A DNA stretch of 17,949 nucleotides from Lachnospiraceae bacterium (GTDB taxonomy: Bacteria; Bacillota; Clostridia; Lachnospirales; Lachnospiraceae). Under the pieces are notes generated by a model, which was given only the letters and a program-made list of their open reading frames with translations, ran no database searches and was not told where the DNA came from. This document shows positions 1-7,569 of this stretch, in pieces. Each line of letters starts with the position of its first letter. Positions within the stretch are counted from its first letter, which is position 1. A program made the position numbers and the translations under genes. The stretch is from NCBI GenBank assembly GCA_003507655.1, contig DNUZ01000004.1, positions 1 to 17,949 of the forward strand. Reading direction: 5' to 3'.

Positions 1-1
1 C

Positions 2-676
2 TTAAATGCCTACAATCACAAATCGCAGACTACGATTTCTTCCATGCGAGCCGTCCTGAAGGCTATGTATCAATACGCTAAATTGAATGAATACATAGAC
101 AGGGATTTAACAGAAGGTCTGGTTTATGAATGGACAAACTCTACGGAGCAGATACATGATAGGTATTCCGATGAAGAAATCAAAACACTCTGGTCGAAGC
201 TATATGAAATCAACAATGTAGATATTATCCTGATTATGATTTATACCGGACTGCGACCAACCGAGCTATTGGAAATCCAGACGGAAAATGTCCATTTAGA
301 CGAAAAGTACATGGTAGGTGGCATGAAAACCGAAGCCGGGAAAGACAGAATTATCCCACTGAACGATAAGATTATACCTCTCGTCAAGAACCGCTACGAC
401 GCAAACAAGAAATACCTGATCAATAACAAGTTTGGAAATCATTACACCTACGGAACCTACATGAACGGCAATTTTAATACGTGCATGGGAAAACTCAAAA
501 TGAAACACCTGCCCCACGATGGCAGACACACCTTTGCTTCACTTATGGACAGCGCCGGAGCAAATGACGTATGTATCAAACTGATTATGGGACACAGTAT
601 GAAAAACGACACCACCAAGGGAACGTACACCCATAAGACTTTAGAAGAACTTCTTACAGAAGTGAACAAGATATAA
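2..676 (+). CDS. Tyrosine recombinase (phage/ICE integrase), 5'-truncated by window edge
   Basis: The reading frame is open from base 2, so the first ATG at 44 is probably internal and the gene begins outside the window. The residues before that Met (LNAYNHKSQTTISS) fit the end of the core-binding domain. Counting from the Met at base 44, the catalytic set of the tyrosine recombinase family is complete: R71 (TGLRPTEL), K95 (GGMKTEAGK), H158 and R161 (HDGRHTF), H184 (MGHS) and nucleophile Y195 (GTYTHKT). Known family role: site-specific integration and excision of phages and integrative elements. It is the only plus-strand gene here and points toward gdhA, so it likely marks the end of a mobile element whose body lies to the left. 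Repeats 3' of it (705-857) may be its binding sites. The N-terminal arm-binding domain cannot be seen. Confidence 0.9.
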   Translation, partial: LNAYNHKSQTTISSMRAVLKAMYQYAKLNEYIDRDLTEGLVYEWTNSTEQIHDRYSDEEIKTLWSKLYEINNVDIILIMIYTGLRPTELLEIQTENVHLDEKYMVGGMKTEAGKDRIIPLNDKIIPLVKNRYDANKKYLINNKFGNHYTYGTYMNGNFNTCMGKLKMKHLPHDGRHTFASLMDSAGANDVCIKLIMGHSMKNDTTKGTYTHKTLEELLTEVNKI

Positions 677-704
677 AACAATAAATCAAGACTGATTGCT
701 GGAT

Positions 705-743
705 ACACTTATGATATTTCTTTTATTTAACGTCACACTTATG
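705..743. repeat. Direct repeat pair ACACTTATG, 30 bp apart
   Basis: ACACTTATG occurs at 705-713 and again at 735-743, starting exactly 30 bases apart (about three helical turns). Its reverse complement, CATAAGTGT, shares AAGTGT with the first unit of the tandem array at 814. Lying 28-66 bases after the integrase stop, the pair may be part of a recombinase arm-site array. That role is inference; the repeat itself is seen directly. Confidence 0.45.
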
Positions 744-813
744 TTCAGCCTAAATCATCTTGAAAAGCAAAGGATGAAATGCTTCCAAAAACATTCAAAA
801 TCAGTAAAAACAA

Positions 814-857
814 GTGTATACCACCTGTATATCACTTGTGTACCGCGTGTATATAAC
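814..857. repeat. Four tandem 11-bp degenerate repeats downstream of integrase
   Basis: Four consecutive 11-base units are visible: GTGTATACCAC (814-824), CTGTATATCAC (825-835), TTGTGTACCGC (836-846) and GTGTATATAAC (847-857). The consensus is close to NTGTATAYCAC. An 11-base period puts each unit on nearly the same helix face, as in arm-type integrase sites or protein-binding iterons. The array lies in the 321-base gap between the integrase and gdhA (677-997), which has no credible gene; the gdhA terminator fills its right end. The insertion junction itself cannot be placed without the other element end. Confidence 0.7.
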
Positions 858-929
858 GACCTCAAAATAACGTAAATTATCTTCTATTTATGAATATTCT
901 GACAATTCTTTTGTCATTTCAATACATAA

Positions 930-965
930 AGAAAAGCCCCAGAAATTCAACATTTCCAGGACTTC
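930..965 (-). terminator. Rho-independent terminator of gdhA
   Basis: A 13-bp stem (arms 934-946 and 952-964, with a few G-T pairs) closes a 5-base loop. Read on the minus strand it is followed by TTTTCTTT. It lies 33 bases beyond the gdhA stop codon. There is no T-run on the plus-strand side, so it serves gdhA rather than the integrase. Confidence 0.8.
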
Positions 966-997
966 TCAATATCTTATATTATCTTAGAAATTCGCGA

Positions 998-2353
<1,356 letters not shown>

Positions 2354-2413
2354 TTAGTGTACATACTTCGTTAGGGTTATCCATAATCTTTAATAACCGC
2401 CTCATCGTTTTTT

Positions 2414-2442
2414 ATTTTATTATGATTTTTGCAATTTTGCAA
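2414..2442 (-). promoter_or_regulatory. Sigma-A type promoter of gdhA
   Basis: On the minus strand TTGCAA (2437-2442) is followed after 17 bases by TAAAAT (2414-2419). This predicts a start near 2407 and a leader of about 75 bases before the ATG at 2332. Flanking DNA is AT-rich. Confidence 0.65.
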
Positions 2443-2483
2443 CATTTTTCCTGCATTTTTATTAATTTAATTGATAAAATTTT

Positions 2484-2828
2484 TTATATTTTATTGACAT
2501 AGCAGATATAACCACACTCTCTTAGGATTTTCAAATAGGAACTTAGACGCTCAAATGCAGGTTCTGCCCTATCCCCAAACCTTTCTCTCTCCATACATGC
2601 CAGCTCATATACTGTTTTTTGCCCGTCCATTTCCTGCCATACATAGCTTCCCATCTGCTCTAATTCTATCATGGAGTAGCGTGGCTTTTTTAGTGTGATT
2701 TGCAAGATTCGATTCCAGAATCCTTCATTTTTTACGATAATCTCTACATTGCCGTGTTCATTTAACTGATAAGAATATCTGCTGTTTCTCTTTGGGATAT
2801 AGTCAAGATAGTTCTCCTGCTTTCTCAT
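2484..2828 (-). CDS. PqqD-like peptide-binding domain protein, coupled to OPT transporter
   Basis: A 114-residue protein. The open frame extends further upstream, but MRKQENYLDY at 2828 is chosen because its ATG overlaps the OPT stop codon as ATGA and AAAGGA precedes it. Residues about 38-112 resemble the PqqD fold: a short beta region, then MGSYVWQEMDGQKTVYEL, where a Trp and the DG-TV-EL pattern match PqqD proteins, then a helical C-terminus ending GYICYV. Known of the family: PqqD domains (RiPP recognition elements) bind peptide substrates and present them to radical-SAM or other modifying enzymes. No such enzyme is nearby. The 4-base overlap implies translational coupling with the transporter and a joint role, perhaps peptide recognition; that is inference. 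Confidence 0.7.
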   Translation of the reverse strand: MRKQENYLDYIPKRNSRYSYQLNEHGNVEIIVKNEGFWNRILQITLKKPRYSMIELEQMGSYVWQEMDGQKTVYELACMERERFGDRAEPAFERLSSYLKILRECGYICYVNKI

Positions 2829-4738
2829 TTTTCTTTTCCTTTCTGGATGGATAATATCAATGTTCCGATCAATACCACAAACATGATCAGTGCTCCGATA
2901 TTTCCAAAATTCATTCTGTCTCCGGCGGCTGCGAGCCATTCCCCTACGGTTCCGCCTCGTTTTGACGGAAGGACGGCAAATACGGCAAGCAGGATTCCGA
3001 TCAGTCCTTCCCCTGCAATTAAGCCGGATGAATACAGGATTCCGCTCTCGATCATCTGTTTTTGATTTTCTTCCTCTTCCCCTCTCTTTTTTTCAATCCA
3101 GAGTCTTACCAGACCACCGACTGCCATCGGTGTGCTAAGATGGATCGGAAGATAGAGACCGACTGCAAACGGAAGGACCGGTATCGTCAGTATTTCTGCT
3201 GCAACTGCGAGTGCCACGCCTGCAAAAACCAGATTCCATGGAAGATTACCGCCCATGACACCTTCCACTACCATTTTCATTAAGGTCGCCTGCGGAGCCG
3301 GAAGTTCTGACGAGCCATATCCCCAGGCTGCATTGAGCAGATAGAGAATTCCTCCAATTGCCATCGAGGATACCACTACACTGATCAGCTCTCCGTACTG
3401 CTGTTTTTTCGGGGTTGCCCCAACGATATAACCGGTCTTTAAATCCTGTGAAGTATCGCCTGCCATTGCGGCAATGATACAGATGATCGTGCCGACTGCG
3501 ATCGACGATACCATTCCCTCTGCACTTGCCCCACTGCTTTTATAAATTGCTGCGGTAATGATCAAAGTTGCAATTGCCATTCCCGATACCGGATTATTCG
3601 AACTTCCTACTAACCCGACCATTCTTGAAGATACGGTTGCAAAAAAGAATCCTAAGACTACAATTAAAATTGCTCCCGGTAAATTGACCGGTATCACAGG
3701 GATCAGCCACATCACGATCGCGGTAATTAAAATTCCCACAAGGACGACACGGATTGGGATATCCTGCGCTGTTCTAGATTCCTCTTCCATATTTTTTCCA
3801 TAACCGCGGACTGCCTGTGCAAAAGTCCGTATGATCAGCGGCAATGCTTTGATCAGACTGAAAATACCTCCCGCCGCCACGGCTCCTGCACCGATATAAC
3901 GGATGTAATGTCTCCAGATGCCCCATGCTCCAAGTTCGCTGATCGGTACCGTAGCCGGATATAAAACAGCATCTCCTCCAAAAAGTGCGATCACAGGCAT
4001 AATGACAAACCACGCCGTTACTCCGCCGGCAAGCAGATAGGATGCCACACGCATTCCGCAGATATAGCCGACTCCTAACAGTGCCGGAAGCACATCTATA
4101 CCGATTCCCGCTCCCTTATAACTTTTTACCTCAAAATCCACTTCACTTGGAAACACCCGCAGACCATCTGCGATAAATTTGTAAACAGCCGCTATCCCAA
4201 GTCCTGCAAAAACCGTTCCTGCTTTGGCTCCACCTTTTTCTCCTGCCAACAATACTTCTGCACAGGCCGTTCCTTCCGGATATGGCAGTACGCCATGCTC
4301 CTGTACAATGAGTGCGGAGCGCAGCGGGATCATGAAAAATACTCCAAGCGCCCCTCCACAGATACAGATCAGTGCGATTTCTCCTAATCCGGGCATGGTA
4401 CTTTTTCCTTCCGCTGCCCACATAAAAAGTACTGGCATGGTAAAGATAGCTCCTGCCGCAAGGGACTCTCCGGCTGAACCGATCGTCTGCACCATATTAT
4501 TTTCTAAAACGGAATCTTTCCTTAAGATAATGCGAATAACTCCCATTGAGATGACCGCTGCCGGGATCGATGCGGATACCGTCATTCCGACACGCAGTCC
4601 GAGATATGCGTTTGCCCCTCCAAATAAAACCGCCAGTATGATGCCTAAGATCACACTGGTGGCGGTAAATTCCGATACCCTTTTTTCTGCAGGGATAAAC
4701 GGCTTAAAGTTGTTCTGTTCATGATGTAAAGAGTCCAT
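2825..4738 (-). CDS. OPT family oligopeptide transporter
   Basis: A 637-residue polytopic membrane protein of the OPT family, proton-coupled importers of short peptides (some members move metal chelates). Many hydrophobic segments run along the whole length, about 14 or more. Family-type motifs include GGANAYLGLRVGMTVSASIP near residues 40-60, NNPVSGMAIATL near 380 and GDTSQDLKTGYIVGATPKKQQ near 430-445; the latter two are typical of the bacterial OPT branch. The start is ATG at 4738 with AAAGGA eight bases upstream. The stop overlaps the PqqD-like gene, and an 82-base gap without an obvious terminator separates it from the upstream HdeD-like gene, so transcription may read through from 5408. 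Substrate cannot be told from sequence. Confidence 0.93.
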   Translation of the reverse strand: MDSLHHEQNNFKPFIPAEKRVSEFTATSVILGIILAVLFGGANAYLGLRVGMTVSASIPAAVISMGVIRIILRKDSVLENNMVQTIGSAGESLAAGAIFTMPVLFMWAAEGKSTMPGLGEIALICICGGALGVFFMIPLRSALIVQEHGVLPYPEGTACAEVLLAGEKGGAKAGTVFAGLGIAAVYKFIADGLRVFPSEVDFEVKSYKGAGIGIDVLPALLGVGYICGMRVASYLLAGGVTAWFVIMPVIALFGGDAVLYPATVPISELGAWGIWRHYIRYIGAGAVAAGGIFSLIKALPLIIRTFAQAVRGYGKNMEEESRTAQDIPIRVVLVGILITAIVMWLIPVIPVNLPGAILIVVLGFFFATVSSRMVGLVGSSNNPVSGMAIATLIITAAIYKSSGASAEGMVSSIAVGTIICIIAAMAGDTSQDLKTGYIVGATPKKQQYGELISVVVSSMAIGGILYLLNAAWGYGSSELPAPQATLMKMVVEGVMGGNLPWNLVFAGVALAVAAEILTIPVLPFAVGLYLPIHLSTPMAVGGLVRLWIEKKRGEEEENQKQMIESGILYSSGLIAGEGLIGILLAVFAVLPSKRGGTVGEWLAAAGDRMNFGNIGALIMFVVLIGTLILSIQKGKEK

Positions 4739-4820
4739 CTTCTGTTTCCTTTCACGAAATATTTTTCTTAGTATGTACAGAAAGATTTTCTCTTATTCTT
4801 AGATATTCTGATAGGATCTT

Positions 4821-5375
4821 TTACTCAAAATCACGATAATTCTTTGTCTCGCGCGAAATATAAAGTGTTGAGACAATATCGGAGATGCCACTGTATAACA
4901 ATCCGATTCCGACAAAGCGAAGTAATGTCATTGCCGTTGAAAACGGATTAAAGATAATAACGCCTCCTAAGATCAGGTTTAAACAGGCGGTTGCTAATAC
5001 CGTCGTCCATCTTCTGGCTTTCATTCTTGCTAAATCTACTGCCTGCTGCAGTTTGGAAAATCCACTGAACAGGATGACCACGCCTAAGATGATCGGGATA
5101 ATGGAAACGACAACTTCTGCCTTATAGTAGATCAGCAATCCTACGATCATCAGAAAGATTCCAAGCACCAGTCCGCTGCTGTATCTTCCACTTCCCGGCT
5201 CATAGCGGAAGTAGCCGATGACCTGTCCTATTCCCATAAAGAGCAGCATTGCCGCTGCGATATACGCAATCATTTTTGTGGTTGTAACAGGGAAAAACAG
5301 CAATACCAATCCTGCAACGATCAGAACTGCTCCCGATATCAGCATTCCACTTTTTATTTTTTGAAAAATGTTCAT
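4821..5375 (-). CDS. HdeD-like (DUF308) membrane protein
   Basis: A 184-residue protein with six predicted hydrophobic helices in repeated pairs, each pair about 50 residues, e.g. GAVLIVAGLVLLFFP, GLVLGIFLMIVGLLIYY and LNLILGGVIIFNP. This pattern and the length match the HdeD/DUF308 family, named after an acid-resistance membrane protein of E. coli; the molecular role is poorly known. The open frame starts at TTG 5390, but that codon sits inside the ribosome binding site GGAGG; the ATG at 5375 is properly spaced, giving MNIFQKIKSG. It has its own promoter (5408-5436) and is followed after 82 bases by the OPT gene. The acidic tail (NYRDFE) is presumably cytoplasmic. Confidence 0.85.
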   Translation of the reverse strand: MNIFQKIKSGMLISGAVLIVAGLVLLFFPVTTTKMIAYIAAAMLLFMGIGQVIGYFRYEPGSGRYSSGLVLGIFLMIVGLLIYYKAEVVVSIIPIILGVVILFSGFSKLQQAVDLARMKARRWTTVLATACLNLILGGVIIFNPFSTAMTLLRFVGIGLLYSGISDIVSTLYISRETKNYRDFE

Positions 5376-5407
5376 TTTCTTTTCCTCCAAGTGTTTTGTC
5401 TATGACT

Positions 5408-5436
5408 GTTATATCACAATTATTTCAATTATTCAA
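5408..5436 (-). promoter_or_regulatory. Sigma-A type promoter of the HdeD-like gene
   Basis: On the minus strand TTGAAT (5431-5436), a 17-base spacer and TATAAC (5408-5413). It lies between the NYN gene stop (5448) and the HdeD-like start, giving a leader of roughly 25 bases that contains GGAGG. It may also drive the OPT and PqqD-like genes. Confidence 0.7.
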
Positions 5437-5447
5437 TCGAAATGAAC

Positions 5448-6251
5448 TTAATCCCGTTTTCTCACATAAACCAACTGATTATGGCTGTCCTTTGCATTCT
5501 CCCGACGGATCTCAACATCCCGGAAGGACTCTAACAGATTGCTCAGTTTTGCATAGCCATAGTTACGGCAGTCAAAATCCGGATAGAGCTTTAAGACCAT
5601 GTTTCCAAGTTCCCCTAAGAACATCCAGCCGCTCTCGTCTGAATTTTCTTTTAACAGTGAAAAGATTGCCGTTTTGATCTCTCTAAGATCGGTGATCGGA
5701 GAAATATCTGCCTCATTTTTTTCTTTCTCTATACTCTGCTCCGCAATGTTATTGTTCTCACGTTTATAATAACTTTTTCCAACATTTCTTCCTTTTTTCG
5801 GAATCTCTTCCACGCTGCGCATTAAGATATCCAGTGTCTTAAAACGGTCACATGCTTTGACAAACGGTGACGGTGTCTTGCTCTCGCCCATGCCGACCAC
5901 ATATTTTCCCGACTCTCTTAAACGCATTGCGAGTTTAGTAAAATCACTGTCTGATGAGACAATGACAAATCCATCTATTTCTCTTGTATACAGTATGTCC
6001 ATTGCATCAATGATCATTGCCGAATCGGATGCATTTTTCCCGGTTGTATAGCTGTACTGCTGAATCGGTGTCAGTGAATTTTCCAACAGACATTCTTTCC
6101 ATGAATGTTTTCCAATCTCTGTCCAGTCCCCATAAATCCTACGGATGCTGACATCTCCTAAGGTCTTGGTTTCACGAAGAACCAAATCCATGTATTTTGG
6201 CGATACATTATCCGCATCTATCAGCAGTGCATATTTTTTTTCTGTTTCCAT
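5448..6251 (-). CDS. NYN domain protein with C-terminal OST-HTH/LOTUS domain
   Basis: A 267-residue cytosolic protein. The N-terminal part (about 5-145) is a NYN (PIN-like) domain with the expected acidic residues: D12 and D14 (LIDADNV), D76 (NASDSAMI), D82 (IIDAMD), D101 and D103 (SSDSDF). Residues about 186-267 form an OST-HTH/LOTUS-like module (LREIKTAIFSLL, FLGELGNMVLKLYPDFD, YGYAKLSNLLESF). A charged linker rich in Lys, Asn and Glu (150-183) joins them. Known: NYN domains are metal-dependent RNases or RNA binders; LOTUS modules bind RNA. RNA processing is thus likely, but the target is unknown. The longer frame to 6272 was rejected because GGAGG stands correctly before METEKKYALL at 6251. 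It has its own promoter at 6282-6310. Confidence 0.88.
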   Translation of the reverse strand: METEKKYALLIDADNVSPKYMDLVLRETKTLGDVSIRRIYGDWTEIGKHSWKECLLENSLTPIQQYSYTTGKNASDSAMIIDAMDILYTREIDGFVIVSSDSDFTKLAMRLRESGKYVVGMGESKTPSPFVKACDRFKTLDILMRSVEEIPKKGRNVGKSYYKRENNNIAEQSIEKEKNEADISPITDLREIKTAIFSLLKENSDESGWMFLGELGNMVLKLYPDFDCRNYGYAKLSNLLESFRDVEIRRENAKDSHNQLVYVRKRD

Positions 6252-6281
6252 TCTGTTCCTCCGAGATTTCATGATGTTCTT

Positions 6282-6310
6282 ATTCTAGCACTTTGCGAAA
6301 ACAGATTCAA
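6282..6310 (-). promoter_or_regulatory. Sigma-A type promoter (extended -10) of the NYN gene
   Basis: On the minus strand TTGAAT (6305-6310), a 17-base spacer ending TGC, and TAGAAT (6282-6287). The TGC before the -10 gives an extended -10 element. Lying in the short gap after the lipoprotein gene, it indicates independent transcription of the NYN gene. Confidence 0.7.
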
Positions 6311-6320
6311 CGCATTTATT

Positions 6321-7478
6321 CTACGGATTGCAGTTCTTGCACGGCGAATATCCACTCTGTTCTAACTCTTCACGGCTCATCTGTACTTTTTGAAAATTTT
6401 CCTCTTTGATCTGTGATACGTTGCCGCAGGTCTCCCGGTGGAATTTTTTCGTATTGGTGTTCAGGACATAGGTTGTCTGCTCTGTGACATTGTCTGCATT
6501 TTCCCTGTCAGACTCTGTCTGTTCCCCGCTCTGCCAGGAATCCGTTGCCGAACAGTTCCAGGTGATGTTTTCTCCATCCGAACTTGCGATAATGCTGCCC
6601 TGCTCATCGGTACGGAACACCTCTACTCCCATACTCCGCAGCCGGTTTAACACTTCTGCATGAGGATGTCCATAGCTGTTCCCCTCGCCACAGCTTATGA
6701 CGGCATATTTTGGATGAACAGCATTTAAAAATTCCTGCGTGCTTGCCGAACGGCTTCCGTGATGTGCCACTTTGTACACATCTGCCGAGATATCGATTCC
6801 ATTCGTGAGCATTTCCGCTTCTGATGCTTCCTCGGCATCTCCGGTAAACAGAAATCTGTTTTTTCCATATTCTAAGAGGATTGCTACGGAATAGTCATTG
6901 GCATTGCCACCATAGGAATTGGAATTTGGTGCTATGATCGTAAATTTTGCTTCTCCAAGAGCATACTGTTCCCCTACCACCGGATAGGTGATCTTCATAT
7001 TTTTATCGTGAATAACATCGACTAACTCCTGATAGGTTTTGGTGTCTTTTTCATAGTCGGGCATAATGACCGTGTCACAGTTGTACTTGTATACGATCAC
7101 ATCCAGACCACCGATATGATCTGCATCCGGGTGTGTGCCTATGACATAATCTAAGGATTCCACGCCCTGTTTTTTCAAATATAATTGTACGGTGGTTCCT
7201 TTATTGTTGTTACCGCCATCGATCAGCATGGCATGGGAGCCACATTTTATCAAGGTTGCATCTCCCTGTCCAACATCTATGTAGTGGACTTCCAGCATCC
7301 CTTCCGGTTTTGACGTATCCGGTGCTTTTGCTGCTTTTTCCTCCTGCCCGGATTGTAATGTCTTTTCGGATGTGGTGTCCAACCGGTCTTTTCCCGAAGT
7401 GGATGTGTCCGGTTGTATAGTTGCGCATGCGGTCAGGCACATGCATAAGATGAGTAGTATGGATAAATATTTTTTCAT
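6321..7478 (-). CDS. Lipoprotein with ComEC-type metallo-beta-lactamase fold and Ada-like zinc tail
   Basis: A 385-residue exported protein. Residues 1-18 are a lipoprotein signal peptide (MKKYLSILLILCMCLTAC, lipobox LTAC with Cys18), followed by a polar linker to about 60. Residues 62-300 are a metallo-beta-lactamase fold like the C-terminal domain of ComEC: HYIDVGQGDA, the metal motif H116-P-D118-A-D120-H121, D214 (TGDAEE), H239/H240 (AHHGS) and H271. The last 50 residues (YVLNTNTKKFHRETC to SPCKNCNP) resemble an Ada-type zinc-binding module with C351, C380 and C383. Relatives of ComEC MBL domains are hydrolases, some shown or proposed to cut DNA or phosphodiesters; an extracellular nuclease role is inference. 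The start is fixed by the signal peptide; no Shine-Dalgarno is visible and a -10 box abuts the ATG. Confidence 0.88.
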   Translation of the reverse strand: MKKYLSILLILCMCLTACATIQPDTSTSGKDRLDTTSEKTLQSGQEEKAAKAPDTSKPEGMLEVHYIDVGQGDATLIKCGSHAMLIDGGNNNKGTTVQLYLKKQGVESLDYVIGTHPDADHIGGLDVIVYKYNCDTVIMPDYEKDTKTYQELVDVIHDKNMKITYPVVGEQYALGEAKFTIIAPNSNSYGGNANDYSVAILLEYGKNRFLFTGDAEEASEAEMLTNGIDISADVYKVAHHGSRSASTQEFLNAVHPKYAVISCGEGNSYGHPHAEVLNRLRSMGVEVFRTDEQGSIIASSDGENITWNCSATDSWQSGEQTESDRENADNVTEQTTYVLNTNTKKFHRETCGNVSQIKEENFQKVQMSREELEQSGYSPCKNCNP

Positions 7479-7484
7479 ACTATG

Positions 7485-7493
7485 ATATTAGCA
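7485..7493 (-). promoter_or_regulatory. Extended -10 element just before the lipoprotein ATG (possible leaderless start)
   Basis: On the minus strand TGC-TAATAT is read at 7493-7485, six bases before the ATG at 7478. No good -35 is seen, which extended -10 promoters tolerate. The predicted transcription start would fall on or beside the A of the ATG, in line with the absence of a ribosome binding site. Confidence 0.45.
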
Positions 7494-7522
7494 TAAATTT
7501 TTAAAAATGAAATACACTTTAC

Positions 7523-7552
7523 AAAAAAAGACAGCCTACGGCTGCCTTTTTT
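7523..7552 (-). terminator. Bidirectional-looking terminator after the metal ATPase gene
   Basis: A 7-bp stem (7530-7536 with 7540-7546) and 3-base loop is flanked by seven A on one side and six T on the other. On the minus strand GGCAGCC-GTA-GGCTGTC is followed by a run of T. It lies 18 bases past the ATPase stop and isolates the ATPase operon from the lipoprotein gene. Confidence 0.85.
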
Positions 7553-7569
7553 AAAAACATCAGATATCC

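Noticed and set aside
814..857. CRISPR array
   Set aside because: Units are 11 bases, contiguous and degenerate with no spacers, so they do not fit CRISPR repeats.
2829..2939. Longer start for the PqqD-like protein
   Set aside because: It would overlap the OPT gene by over 100 bases; the ATGA overlap at 2825-2828 is more natural and the homology begins after it.
4224..4724. 166-residue plus-strand open frame
   Set aside because: Antisense shadow of the OPT transporter gene; Pro/Ala-rich with no family resemblance.
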